A stretch of DNA of 64,000 nt from Cylindrotheca closterium. Taxonomy: Eukaryota > Bacillariophyta > Bacillariophyceae > Bacillariales > Bacillariaceae. Location: NCBI GenBank assembly GCA_933822405.4, contig CAKOGP040001869.1, forward strand, positions 516,816 through 580,815, given 5' to 3'. Position numbers and translations under genes: made by a program. The notes below the pieces were generated by a model. That model had not been told where the DNA came from. It was given only the letters and a program-made list of their open reading frames with translations, and searched no databases. Positions 50,123 through 62,437 of the stretch are shown here, piece after piece; positions within the stretch are counted from its first letter, which is position 1, and each line of letters begins with the position of its first letter.

Positions 50123-51238
50123 CTAGTTCCGACCTGAGGTATCATGTCCATATTTGCGCATGTCGGACAGTTGATTCAATCGAAGCTGATCGTAAATGTT
50201 TCCTTGTGGAAGAGATGGAAAGGTTGTAGAGTTTGCTTGCGGCAAGGATTGCAGACCAGTGTTTCCCATGGCTCGTGCTCCCACCATTTGTTGATGAAGG
50301 GCCATCCTGTCTCGAAGCAACAGATCCTGCCTCATCATATTGTAATAGTCGACGTTTGTATGCATAGGCTGCATCAACGATGTGATACCCGGCAGTCCTG
50401 AAAGGGAAACGCGATTTTGAAGAGCTGCAAGCCGTTGTGCTTCCATTTCTACATATGGGTACCCTGCAGATAGGGAACCACGCATTGTCATTGCTGACCT
50501 GTCTTGTTGTAGCATTGCCAAAGATGCCCGAGAAAGCATATCTGGGGGCACAGAAGATGTCGTGTCGAGTCCTTGAGCATGCATATGTAAGAATGAGGCA
50601 GACGCAGAGGGTACTGTGGCAGTCTCTGGAATCTCAAGCTTCTTACGACACCGAAGCGTATGGCTGACCTTCTGCAAAGCTATTGGAACATCCACCTTGA
50701 CCCATTCATCTTCCCCATCCACTTTCTTCAGAAACCGTGCCCCATTCTCTATTATTTCTTTGTACACCTTTTCCACCATATCCCGCTTTCCCTGCCGTCT
50801 TAAACTGTGGTACTCATTTTTGTACCTTTCAATGATCGTTCGCATTCTCAAATTCCCTGGATGATTTTGGAATCCGCGTCCCCTTCCAAAGATAACATCG
50901 TTCTTATTCAAAGCCTTTACCCGCTCTGCATTGGGATCAATAGCATCTTCGAATCGGATTCGGTGATTCCGCAATGCGGCGTATCGAGCGGCAATGTCAC
51001 TCGACTTCTGATCGGCTGCAGTTTTACTCAGGCTTTCATCTTCCATTAGGGTCCTGCTGCCTTCTCTTATGACATCTGCATCATCATCATCATCATCCGA
51101 TGAATCCTTTGGCATTTCCTTGTCGTTTCCTGAATTCGATTCTCTTCCGATAGCTTCGTTTACGATGACAGATGATTTTGGTGGACTGGTTACTTGCTGT
51201 TTGTCTACTATTGCCTTTTCTCTTGGAACGGATTGCAT
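50123..51238 (-). CDS. DUF6824 domain protein, third member (371 aa)
   Basis: A single exon of 371 residues. The DUF6824 domain is at about residues 112-197: NKNDVIFGRGRGFQNHPGN, RTIIERYKNEYHSLRRQGKR, VEKVYKEIIENGARFLKK and ALQKVSHTLRCRKK. It is closer to the generic family pattern (D-V-x-F-G-R-G) than the two tandem copies at 5.9 and 9.4 kb (D-I-I-L-G-R-G), so it is a separate lineage. The N terminus is acidic (DSSDDDDDDADV); the C-terminal ~170 residues are Met/Gln/Leu-rich and low complexity (HQQMVGARAMGNTGLQSLPQ), like an activation domain. It may be a transcription regulator, but the domain's function is not established. It is not part of the tandem duplication. Confidence 0.8.
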   Translation of the reverse strand: MQSVPREKAIVDKQQVTSPPKSSVIVNEAIGRESNSGNDKEMPKDSSDDDDDDADVIREGSRTLMEDESLSKTAADQKSSDIAARYAALRNHRIRFEDAIDPNAERVKALNKNDVIFGRGRGFQNHPGNLRMRTIIERYKNEYHSLRRQGKRDMVEKVYKEIIENGARFLKKVDGEDEWVKVDVPIALQKVSHTLRCRKKLEIPETATVPSASASFLHMHAQGLDTTSSVPPDMLSRASLAMLQQDRSAMTMRGSLSAGYPYVEMEAQRLAALQNRVSLSGLPGITSLMQPMHTNVDYYNMMRQDLLLRDRMALHQQMVGARAMGNTGLQSLPQANSTTFPSLPQGNIYDQLRLNQLSDMRKYGHDTSGRN

Positions 51239-52676
51239 AATATCGAGAGTAAGTATTGTCTAAAGATGATGATGTGGTCATGTACCAGTCGGTAATGTGT
51301 GTACTCGTACAGTATGAATGAAAGGACTCACTCAAAAAGAACGGATAATATATTGTGGAGCGGAAAAGGGGTGTTGAGTAAATTCCGGGAGCGGACAGGA
51401 ATTTTTGCCAGAAGTCGACATCGTGGGCATCGCACTTCACGAACTTTGTTGACGTGGCTGTCGAAATGGGACATTTTGGTTTTCTTCGACTGTTTATCCC
51501 TGTGAATGTGATTGTTCGACACACCTAATCAACTGCGGAGAACCTAACATTTAGAGTAGATCACGATTAAGTGTTTTCTGGTTCGTATTTTTTCCATATA
51601 ATGCTTGTCGATTTTATGATCAAAAACTTTTTGATGGGGCTCAAGAGCAACCACAACGATATATATTGGACCTGATTTCGAACTCTGATGAAGTTTGGTT
51701 GATAAATAGTTTGTTTCTTGTCAGGCAGGACTTCGTCGGCGTATCGTGTTTTCACGAGCGCAGCATAGAAGCGCTTAAGGCAGTTGCAGCTGGAATTTAG
51801 TGTTTTTATTAAATAATAAAAATATGATCACCACCGGTTGGATGCCGCAATGAAGATGGTGTCTCTTCAAAGGGGGTACCAGACATTTAACACTATTAAA
51901 CATCATCTTCACCACTTGGATGCCGCAGTTGATGTTGAATATGCCTCTTCGAAAGTGGTACCGTAGCACCAATACCAGGTGGTACTCGTCCCGGTACCAG
52001 TACTGTGCAGTTGTGCGACTTTCAACAGAGTCCGGCTACCCCCACAGCCATTTAGTCGACACTAGAACGGATACCAGAATATTATTTACAGTACATCATG
52101 TTAGCGCATGAGAACTTTTGGCTCCTTCACAGAGACCGATGAGCCTACTTTACCGCTACCAATAGCAGGTGCGGTACTGGCACGAGCCCTCGATTGGTTT
52201 CTTGAGCAACATTTTCCTTTGTTGCAGTCTGGTACCCCTCACGTACCCGCGAACAACGATCATCGAGTTGCGATTTTTGTGCCCGAGTGGTTGCGTATCC
52301 GCGCAATCAAATATTGGTTCTATCTTTCGGTGGAGTAGATTGAGCGGGGTAGATTGAAGATTGGTAGGGGTCCCATGACAAGGAAAAGAAAAGGGCCCCT
52401 AAACATAAAACCACTCTTTCTGGGGCCAGAAACCAGTACGGTAGATACAACCAGTTTACCTAATGTATTGAACATGGTCACGGTGTTTTGGAATGAACCT
52501 ATCGGATAGAACATTTTCTCATGGTCGGTCTGTTGCATTCTTCCGCTGCCGAGGCCTACAGCAGGAGGCAGTACCGGTAGTGCACTGTAAATAGTCTTCT
52601 CCTTACAAGGCGTGGATCTCGTCGCGTGTCGTCCTTGACAGCCTGCTCTCTTCTTGCTTTGGGTCTCATGGTGGGT
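51239..52676. other. Longest gene-poor spacer (1.4 kb) with repeats
   Basis: No gene seen. It contains an imperfect direct repeat: TTGGATGCCGCA ... CTCTTC ... GGTACC at about 51825-51880 and again at about 51905-51962. AGTACC/GGTACC motifs are frequent (for example 51985-52010, 52170, 52434, 52570). The region between 51300 and 51550 is the upstream flank of the third DUF6824 gene. Short frames show no domains. Confidence 0.5.
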
Positions 52677-53984
52677 TCATCGTCCTTGGATTGTTCTTGC
52701 TTCTTTTGTTGTTCTTTTTCTCTTCTTATACTGCGCAATGTACTTTCTCCACTTGCCCTTCATGTGCTTGGGATTTTTGACAGGATGAATCCAAATGCTC
52801 AAATAGGCTTTGGGATAAGACATGCGCACCACCTTACGGGGCGTGACATACTCCTGCTGCAACGAGTAGGCTTCGTAGGAATGAACATAATTGCCCATCG
52901 TCATGTCCTCGTGGGGAATGAATAGCTCGGTTCGGGGACAACGGTGCGAAGAAATGTAGTCTGCCAAATCGATGCTCACAAAGTACAAGGCACCGCCCAT
53001 AAAAACAGGTGTTTGGAGCAGGGCACAATGTTCGTGTGATGGAAAGCCACACATTTGCTTGTCAAAGGCACTCCCTCCATAGATGGCTTGTCGTACGACT
53101 TGCGATTTTAAGGATAATGATTCCAGGGTTTGTGGAGTGTCGCTGTCGACCACTGTTGATGTCTGGTTTTTTAATCCTTTTCTTTGCTCTTGCTCTTCTA
53201 CCCACTTAAAGAATCGTTTGGGAATAATCAACGTATCACTGTCCGTTTTGATAATGTAGTCAAATGGGAGAAAATTGTTCTCGCTTCCATCGTCCTGTTG
53301 CTGGTCGTGTTTTTCACTAAATTCTTTCAATAGCAAAGTGGCATATCGAAACCAAGTGGGTGACTTGCCAAATTTGCCATTCTCCTGAATATTCAAGGAT
53401 ATCACATCCGATTCCGAATGAAGTGTCCTCGTCAATAGTTCGGACGAGACTGTGGGCTCCAATAGTTCCGTCCGATTCCAACTTGGGTTATTGTCCACTG
53501 TCGTTGCACCTCCCACTACAAACGTATACGCCAGCTGACACTGATTCCATAGAATTTTTGAATCATCCATCATTCGAACACTATCGTTGTTACTGTTATT
53601 CGCCTCCAATATTAGATCCTTGAGTGCACAAATTCGGTTTGGGCTTATGGAAGCTTCGTATTTGGAAAAGAAGGAAAGGTAGGTACTCCGAATGGTAGCT
53701 CGTCGGTCAATTTCTTGCTTGTATTGATCATGGCTCATTATTCCCAGTACAAATCGTGGGTCGCCGGGCGTAAAGCTGGATGATTTAGAGGATGACTGCA
53801 CGTGGATCGGTGGAAGAGGGTCACTACCGATATGTGTGGCTATGAAGCCTCCATTAAGATTAATGGAACCTTTTTCTAATCGATGAAAGTGAATCACCGG
53901 CAGAGTTGTTACCAGAAGCAAAAGAATAGCCAGAAATATTCGAAAGGGCCGAAAAGTGGATCGTTTGGAGTTTGTCGTCGTCAT
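52677..53984 (-). CDS. Type II membrane glycosyltransferase, GT31-like
   Basis: A single exon of 435 residues from ATG 53984. A short basic cytoplasmic tail precedes one membrane segment at about residues 14-34 (FRIFLAILLLLVTTLPVIHF), the usual Golgi type II arrangement. The lumenal part has GT31 landmarks: RRATIRSTYL (compare R-R-x-A-I-R-x-T-W), FDYIIKTDSDTLI carrying the D-x-D nucleotide-sugar/metal motif, a GGALYFVS element and PHEDMTMGNYV (compare E-D-V-x-x-G). Several N-x-S/T sites are present. Family members transfer galactose or GlcNAc in beta-1,3 linkage; donor and acceptor here are unknown. The tail is Lys/Arg-rich (KGKWRKYIAQYKKRKRTTK). It is divergent from the giant gene with 386 bases between starts. 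Confidence 0.8.
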   Translation of the reverse strand: MTTTNSKRSTFRPFRIFLAILLLLVTTLPVIHFHRLEKGSINLNGGFIATHIGSDPLPPIHVQSSSKSSSFTPGDPRFVLGIMSHDQYKQEIDRRATIRSTYLSFFSKYEASISPNRICALKDLILEANNSNNDSVRMMDDSKILWNQCQLAYTFVVGGATTVDNNPSWNRTELLEPTVSSELLTRTLHSESDVISLNIQENGKFGKSPTWFRYATLLLKEFSEKHDQQQDDGSENNFLPFDYIIKTDSDTLIIPKRFFKWVEEQEQRKGLKNQTSTVVDSDTPQTLESLSLKSQVVRQAIYGGSAFDKQMCGFPSHEHCALLQTPVFMGGALYFVSIDLADYISSHRCPRTELFIPHEDMTMGNYVHSYEAYSLQQEYVTPRKVVRMSYPKAYLSIWIHPVKNPKHMKGKWRKYIAQYKKRKRTTKEARTIQGR

Positions 53985-54370
53985 AGTCACTTGTTGCTGT
54001 CAACTTGGTATATGTAGGGCAAAGTCCGCTCCTTTTCCTGCTTCTCTCTCCAGTTCACCGCCACCAGACTTTCTCTCAGAAGTCTATGGCATCGGCGACA
54101 ATTTATTGAACTTCGACTAGTCAACCAACGGCTGCTGGTGACTTTGCGTTTGTTGATGGGTTGAATTCCTCGTTGTTGGGTGTTTTGTGTCGTTGTCGTA
54201 TCGTGCGGTCATTCGAAGAAGACGACTGATTCGACTTGAATGGTTTCGCGCCATTTTCGAGGGTCAAACCTTCGCACGATAGCCGCCACATTGCAGCACA
54301 AAACAGTAACAGTTTGCTCAACCAAGGACGATCGCTCCCTCCAGTCCATGCTCATCAGCACAAAACCGTG
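53985..54370. promoter_or_regulatory. Shared upstream region of the glycosyltransferase and the giant gene
   Basis: 386 bases between divergent ATGs. The giant gene's frame is open upstream to 54236 without an ATG, so translation is taken from 54371. No promoter box can be named. Confidence 0.45.
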
Positions 54371-57300
54371 ATGGAATCATCTGCAGTCTCATTGAAAGCA
54401 GCGATAGAACGGCAACCAAGTGCCACTGACGCCACAAATGAAAATAATGATGAGAGTCATCCCTCAGACATTGCCGTCGGTCGAATGGTGGAGGTATTAC
54501 CAAGAACTTGGCCAGGAATCAACAAGCCAGGAGGTGTGGCCAGAGTCATCAAGCTTTATGTTATCGAAGATCAAATAAAACATGTGGACGTTCATTATAT
54601 TTTGGCACGCACGAAGGAAAAACAAGTTCCATTGGACTATGTGAAACTGGCACCCCAATACGAAGGAACCGCCAACACTCGGTCGAGTTCCAGAAACCAA
54701 CCAACGTCCAGTTTGAGAGATCGGAGCATGTTGTTGGGTAGATGCAAACGCTGTGGATCCTTACGAACGGATTGTGGGTCATGTGATTGGGCCTTTGAAG
54801 AAATGCATCAGCAACGAATCTTGCAACAACAAGAGCAGATGAAGCAAGATCTACAGAATTCACCATTTCGAAAGAATGCAAGCTCCAAATATCGCAAACG
54901 ACGAAGGGGACAAAGAACATTCAATAACGATGGTACTTCATCGAGGTGGGAGCCATTGGCTGTTGACAATGATGATGATAGTTCGTTGGGGTCTTGGGAT
55001 GATTCGTCAGACGACGAGGAAGAGGATGACGTCTTGTTGCAGGAGCTCATGGCCCAAAACATGGCCAATTATCGCAAGTTTCGCAAATTCCGAGTGGCAC
55101 AGGTAATGAGAGAAGAAGAAGAAGCAGAGGCCCAAAAGACTGCTTCTGCCAAAGACATGGTTTCGGATGGATTCTCATCTGCTTCGGACAGCGAACAAGA
55201 AATGTACCAATCGTACTTGAAAAGGAAGAAGAGTTTGGACCAAAACAAAAGACAAATGAAGAATCGCTATAGAAGTATAACCGAACGAAACCACCACCGA
55301 TCCGTTTTGGAATCCATTGCGACGAGTAAAAATACTGGGCGTCCTGCCAAAACAATTACACCATTCACCAAGCAATCCGCGGCTCCAAGAAATGATACAT
55401 CCTCGCATACCACTACAAGCAAAACAAACGACGAAATTTCGAATACTCTCAGTCGCCAGCACATTCCTCCAACTAGTCAACAAACCAAGAAGAGAAGAAG
55501 GCGGCGCCTCGTCATCCAAGAGGAATCTCAAGATGTCAACCATCTTCTGGAGCGTGCTGACGAGGGCGATGCTTCAGACGATTCGTTCGGTGCTGGAAGA
55601 GACTGCGATGCTTCTTTGCGAGAAACCGAACTTGACAATGAAATGAATCAGGAGCAAGAAATGGAGCTGGAACAGCATCATGTCACCCGTTTAGTTCGTC
55701 AGGCACAAGAGCAGCAGACTAACGATTTCCTGAATTTGAGTCAATTCATTCAACCGGAAGGCCTGGAAGTTGCCGAGAATCTGCCCGATGACATTGTGGA
55801 TCGGACCCGGAACCTAGAGTATCGTCAACTCCCTGACTTTTTTGACAATTTGGTGACGCAAATGGAAGACGAGTGGATGCCGGATTGGAAACTGAAAATT
55901 GCAAGGTTGCTGTCGGCCAAGCGTCGACTGGAATATTCTGGGTTTTCCACATTGACGAGTACTCGAGGCAGGGGCAGATCACCGTTAAAGGCGGCACTCG
56001 AAGCCGCTTTGGATCCACTCCAAGTCTTGCAAAGGTGTGAAGAAATCCAAACAGGACTTCGAGATCATTTGATTCGAAACGGATTGGATCAATGCAAGAT
56101 TTGTTTGCACAAGCTCATGGACGATCGGCTCTACAAGAAGCGGAGATCCAACTTGAACAGTGCCGAACGAAAAAGATGCCGTGGATTGGGCGTCATGGAT
56201 GCTCGCAACTTGCGTTTGGATGCCTTGGAAGATACAGTAGATGATCTGGTGCGCAAAATCAGGGAGGTGGAAAAGGTTTGCGAGAATAACCTTCAGGAGA
56301 ATGCACCGTTGGATAATGGCGACGCAAATTCAACGCAAATGGAAATGCAAGATTCTGAAGAAGAAAATTTGAAGAACACAACTCTGAAGGCAATTCGAGT
56401 CGAGCCAAGTACTGCATGCGGCAATGAAACAGAACCGACTTTGCCACCTTTTCATCCCCATATGCATGCGAATCGCCGCAAATCAACGCAAACGAGTACA
56501 CGAAAGCGATCACAAAACAGCGAGGTTGTCAATAGATATCAAAAGAGAACACAGGCTGGTCATTCTGTCTCGAGAAGCTGTAATAGAGCTGAAAAAAGGA
56601 TCCAGCGGGTGAAACGAATTCGTTTGGAACACGACATCCAAGTGAATCAATCGGAAGAGCCATCCGAGTCTATTGATATGGGTGAATCGTTTACCCCTGA
56701 TAGTGACGACGACGAAAGAGATATTGAGGAGACACAAGAAGACGATCAATTGCCAGGTGTGAGCATGTTTGTGGATACGGAAGCTTCTGTTGGTGGACGG
56801 CCAAAAAGATCCGCAGATGAACAAGACGAGTCATCAAAGACAAGGATCCAAAAACGCGCTGGAGCGACTACTCGTTACGATTCAAAAAGGATTAGTGATC
56901 AAAATCCTCGGTCATCAAGACCAGCCAGATCTTTCGAGCAAGATTCATCAGTCCCAACATTCAACTTGTTTGGCGACGATTCGCCGCAATCTGAGGTTGA
57001 AGAAAGCAGAAACTACCTACAGAATCAAGGTGGCAGACGACGAGGTGGCTCACGTATCCCAATATCCCAACGAATGCAAGCCTTTTTACTCGCCAACGAG
57101 GAGGGTACCTATAGCTTCCAGCAATCGATGGATGATACGTCATCTAGCCGGGAACAAAGGAGTCGGGCAAGCGGTCAGAATCGCCAAGCACAAGAATCGC
57201 GAAGGTCAAGCATTCATCCTGATAGTCAAAGGAAGCGGGAGGCTTCTACATCGAGGTCAGCCCCACAACGGGCTTTTTCCCTTCCTAATAGTGATGACGA

Positions 57301-60300
57301 AATGGAGAACTCCTTTGGGTCTGACAGCGATGATGCCATTATGGTGGATCTTTTTGATGATCTGAGAGCAAGCCAATACCAACCCACCCCAAATTTGAAT
57401 GCAGCTGCCTACTCTCAGAGCATTGTAGCTACCTGTCAACAACTACAACGACAATCGCAACGACGAGAAAAGAACTTGGAAGATTTACATACAGCCTTGC
57501 ATCGAGTTCCCATTATCCCAGGAGAAGAGAGTCTTACTGTTTTAACGACAAGCCTCGCTCTGCTGAAAGAGAACGGCACAATGACCTTACTTGAATTGGC
57601 GAGCACAAATGTACCAAACTTGAGATCGCATGTACACCTCTTATCAGTTTGTTTATTGTCGTTGAATTCTGTTACTGAGTGCACCGAGTCAAATTTCTGT
57701 CCCATGGTCAAACGTGTCGTTGAGAACCGCAAAGCATTTTTCAACATGCTCCTATTGCAGCTCATTGATACAATGTACGCAGTGTTGCATCCGTCAGCTT
57801 GGTCTTTCAAATCCAAGAGAAGAGCGCACATACTAAGAGCGTTGAAGCCCCTGCGGAATTCTCTAGCAAAAGTGACTGCGCTGACGGAAAGTGCTTGCCG
57901 TTGTATTTTGGAGCATTTTGGCTGTCAAAAGTGGAGAAGAGGACTCACAAATGGCTTAGCTTTTGTTTCATCCATTGGTGCTTCTGAGTGGAAGGAGTTC
58001 TTGCTAAATGGTACATTTCCTCAGCAAGTAACAGGTACGTTCTATTGATCTGGCGTGTCGACGATTCAATATTAGCAAAGCCTAACTTTTAGTTGGTGCT
58101 AGACGTTCGACTCAAACAGCTCGGACGAGTCTGGCCACGAGTCGAAATTGAAACTCTTTGGTCCATTTTCGCATACCTGGGCGAGTGCTCGTCACGAGTT
58201 GACGAAGGATCAGTGAGTTGTTGGCAATTGCTATCCAAACTCTTTTCATCGGGTGTTTTGTTTGAAAATGATGTTTCGAATGACACGGCGCCGGCGAAGT
58301 CTCTTCCTCCAAGTGTCGAGCATTTAAATACATGCGAGCAAGAGATTGGTTTCTTCACGGACCTATTGTCAAAAGGAGTTATGAAAGGCGTCCCGAGCTC
58401 GGATAGTATGTTGGTGAATTTGATCCGAAGGTCACTCACGCTTGAGGGTGACAGCTATCAAAGAAATAAGTACGCTAGGAAGAAGAGTATCCCAAAAATG
58501 TCACATGGAAAGGAGAGTAAGAGATTGGTAGCTCGGCTGTGGAAAGCTGCAGATCCATCAAACTTTCTTGCACCAGACAGAATAAGATCGAAGAATCTAC
58601 CTTCAGGTATCTTGTCACTTGGTAAAGCAGCAGAAGGGGAGGCGGCAACGGTAAAAAATTCGCTATTGCCAACATCCAACATGTTAAGACGATGCTTGGA
58701 ACTGATTCATGTATGGATAAAGTATTTGCCGCAAAAGAAAGTGCGACGAAATCGGTTCCTGAAAGCAGTCAACACCATGAGGGCCGCGTTGGGTAGTGTT
58801 TCATGCACAACCCCAAGAGTTGTCTCGCCAGTGAAATCGAATTCATTCGAAGCAGCATTCGCAGTCCAGCATGAGAAAGATTTGCTCGTTGACGGTGCAG
58901 AGCACAAACAAACATTCATGATAGAAGCGGTAGCTTGGACGAAGATCATCGAGCAAGTAGCTTTGTCAAGCAACGATGCAATGCATTCGAATCCATTCGT
59001 TGGTACAAAATCGATGTCAGTGGCAATGGAGGTGAGTTTATATTCGGAACAAGCCGATGGTTACATGCTTGTCTTTCTCACATCCCTCGATTTTTTCTTT
59101 TCAGATTTGGGACATCGTTGCAGATGGCATCATGAAAGAGCGGAGAGTTGCACTAATCGAGAAACAGGAATCCCAAGGAACTTGTACGAGCAATTTGCGG
59201 ATGTTTGCTGCAGCAAAAGTTATGGCATCAATTGCAATGCTACAGATGAATATTTGCCCCTGGTTCCTGGATACTGGGGAGAAGGTCACTCATGTATGGG
59301 ATAATAGTGAGATACATGGAGGTGTGACGCCGAACCACGATGCAATTGTTTTCACAGTTTCTGCAGTGCTTGCTTGTTTGGATTGTCTCGGAGATATGAG
59401 AAAGTCGCCTTTCATGCCACATGTCATATCGATCGTCACGCTTGTGTTCACTAATATGGCTGCATTTTTTCAACTTTCCGTTACGGAAAGAGGCGCGGTT
59501 GCAAACTCCCAGCTGAAAGAACTTTCGTCAAGTGTGCTGTTGAAGACGGTTAAGGTTCTTATCAATAGTCAAGGTGACGATGAAGACGCGGTTTGCTTTC
59601 AACTGCTCCTGAGTGCTGTGAGATCTTTTGCCTCGGCATTTTTGGATTCAGGGTGCATTCATCCTAAGGGTGCATCTGCGGGCGTGGCTCAAGGTGGAGA
59701 TGCTGTTCAGGAAAATGATGTGGACGGGGGTGACATTTGGGGCTCCATTGATGATGACTTGCTCGCTTCAATGAATCTTGACGGTGGTCAAGCACCTTCA
59801 CCTGGTTTCGCTCAGGAGTTGGCAAGAACTCTGAAGTGCGCCTTGCAGCAGTCGAAGGTATGTCTTGACATGTTGATGAGATGTTGCATTATTGGTTTCA
59901 CCTAACTATAGTTTCATTCGCTCAGCCATCGGGACGATTTTCTGTTCCGTCTGGATTCGGCATGACGAATCTGCTTCAAATGAGCCCACATGGGAGGCAT
60001 TTTGTTGCTTCAGAGCTGGATAGAGTGTGTCAGTGTTTAGTTTCTCTCCAATTGGCAGGTCCCAATTTGGGTGATAGAGCAGTCCTTTCGGATCTCCTTT
60101 GCATCCGCGTCCAATCACATTTTGACGATGACAGCGATTCGCAGTTCTGGGTCCAAATTTCGCAGACTTTGTCAATTGAGTTGATCAATCTTTCAAAGGC
60201 ATTTGCTATTTGTTCCGAGCTGGTGAAAGTAAACTTTGAGAGGGTCCTATTCAATGTACTAGGGATGCTTTTTGATTCACAGCGATTGGAAGTGTATCCT

Positions 60301-62136
60301 TCATGTAATCTTGAACGAATTCGAAAGTATGCAGGCGAGGAGATTGGCGAGCAAGCACTTGATATGCTTGATATTTTCAATACTTGTGATAGCAGTTCAC
60401 TAGTCGGTACTGGCATTGAAGCTGTAGCAAAGATTCAGCGCAAACGGAGGCGCAAGGCGGAAAGAGTTTGGCACATGTGCCACCAAATCAGTCACGCACT
60501 GTTGGAAAGCGAATCTGATCATGGCGCCTTGTCACTGGAAGGAAGAATTGGCTCAATACTGCAAGATAAGGACACGGATCTGGCGCAGAAAGCTCCGTCT
60601 GTTCTTGACTCATCCTCACTTGAAAAGGAAGCATTGCAATCCTTTCAAATTCTTCGCACATTGGCATCAGTGATTGACCGGAACGAGAAGAATCACGCCG
60701 TTTCAATGGAGAGCGTATTGGCCTTCTCATTATCAATTATAATCTCGCAATCGTTACGAACGATGAAGAGTTTGAAATACCAAGAAAGCATCATAACAAG
60801 AGATTCAAGCAACGAGCAAGAACTAAGAAAAATCATGACCGAAGAGCTTCTGCGGACGTATTTGGAGATTTTCGTTGCATTGGTTGCTTGGATATTCAGA
60901 AATTCCAGAGACGGGGCTTCCAAGCAATGGACTGCCTTGGAACTGCATCTCCGTGATAACTTCCTCACGCCAATCCTTCGAAGAAGATCGGTCGATCTAG
61001 CTTTGACTCTTAAACGAATTTTGAGGACATCACTGACAGTGGTCACTGGAAATAGTGATGCTTCTTCTGCAACTCTCCGGTTGGGTTCTATCTCTGGGTT
61101 TTCGAACTACTCTGACGGCATCTTGGACAGCATAGTTCGTCGCAGCCGACAGCTGTTCATTGCTATCTCGCGGCAATCGCATTTTCGGAGCCTTCAGAGC
61201 AGCTTACTGGAGGCAGCAATCGGTTGTCCCGAGGGCGACAAAGAGCTGCTACTTCCTCGATACCTTGGTAATGTATTCAACACAAGTCTCGAAATGAAAA
61301 ATGGTCCGGACGTGAGTCCACTAGGTGAAGGAATTGATGAATATTTGTCATTTGTGGAGAAAAAAGTAGCCAGTGACGCGGATTGTTTGAAAAAGTCAAG
61401 CTTTCTTGATGGCCTCATCCTACCGCGATTGAATCATGGCAAAACGAAACTGACCATCAAGCGACGCAACCTTTGCCTCGTGGGGCATTTGCTTGAAGGA
61501 GAAATGAGTGATCCGACAATCGAAAGCACAAGCATCATGGCATTGGTCAAAGGAATGAGACGGAGTCTGCTCCAGTGCTTTAAAGAGCCCGTGATTGATA
61601 ACGTCTTTCTTTCTGAAGCTCTGAGTTGTTCCAACCGTTTGGCTTCCACCCCTGTTATAATGGACGATTCCAGACAAGAGCCATTGCTCTCGTGGAGTCG
61701 CAGAAGTGTTGATTTTGAGATTCCGAATGATGTTGCGGAGCTTTCAGCCAAGGAACAGAATGGGGTCTATGTCTGGCTTTACTACAAGTGGCTACATAGC
61801 GTTGGCAAGATCATTGTGGACACGTCGGAAGCTGGGAGTGGGAAGAGAACCTCGTTTCGTAAACTGTGTAAGAACGATGAAGAATCGGGCATTCCGATGG
61901 ACTTGAGCCAAATGATGCAGGAGATGGATCTAAAGTCTTCCCACCAGCTCCTTTGTCATGTCGAAGGAGTTCTATTTCCTTCTCGAGACGAAAATAGCGC
62001 TTCCCTCGCCAATGTGTACGCAAATGAAAGGCTTTCCCAAGATTCCACAAGTCAGCAAGTTGAAGATTGGAAACCAACTGCAGGTGTGCGGAAATGTGCC
62101 AAAGAACTGATGGCGGAAGTAGTTGCGCAGGGATAA
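54371..62136 (+). CDS. Giant nuclear-type protein (2,519 aa), possibly an MMS22/Mus7-like repair factor
   Basis: Four exons: 54371-58027, 58093-59031, 59105-59857 and 59926-62136, with introns of 65, 73 and 68 bases, all phase 0. Near the N terminus (about 36-95) is a small barrel-like domain (VGRMVEVLPRTWPGINKPGG ... VDVHYILARTKEKQVPLDYV), then a four-Cys element at about 122-137 (CKRCGSLRTDCGSC). Residues ~140-1,060 are mostly acidic/basic disordered sequence with many Ser/Asp/Arg runs and nuclear-signal-like clusters (KKRRRRRLV), interrupted by a helical region and CKICLHKLMDDRLYKKRR. The last ~1,400 residues are long helical repeats (LLELASTNVPNLRSHVHLL; AWTKIIEQVALSSND). The layout recalls Mus7/MMS22, a Cul4-linked replication-repair scaffold, but I found no decisive motif; treat that name as a hypothesis. 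Confidence 0.75.
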
Positions 62137-62437
62137 AGATCCGTGTCTTAGGAAAGTAGATGTATCCAAGAGCAAATATATTGTACTGTTCCGTTAGATA
62201 CTCACATGAATGCGATTCTGGCTAGAACAAGTCAATTCAATTCAATTCAACAATAGCCAGTTACCGAGGGATGTTTTAGCAAGAGTATATTTTAGCACTG
62301 CAAGACTCGAGACCGACTGACGGCGGACGTACGTGCATCTCCAAAACTGAAACAACAATACTCATTACGCAAGAGAGATCACTATACAACAGCAGAATTA
62401 TTCTAAAGCGCAGTGCGTGTCTTCGTCGCATCATTCG
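62137..62437. other. Spacer upstream of the SNF5-like gene
   Basis: 301 bases, with TCAATTCAATTCAATTCAAC at about 62232-62251. It holds the 3' flank of the giant gene and the promoter of the next. No gene seen. Confidence 0.45.
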
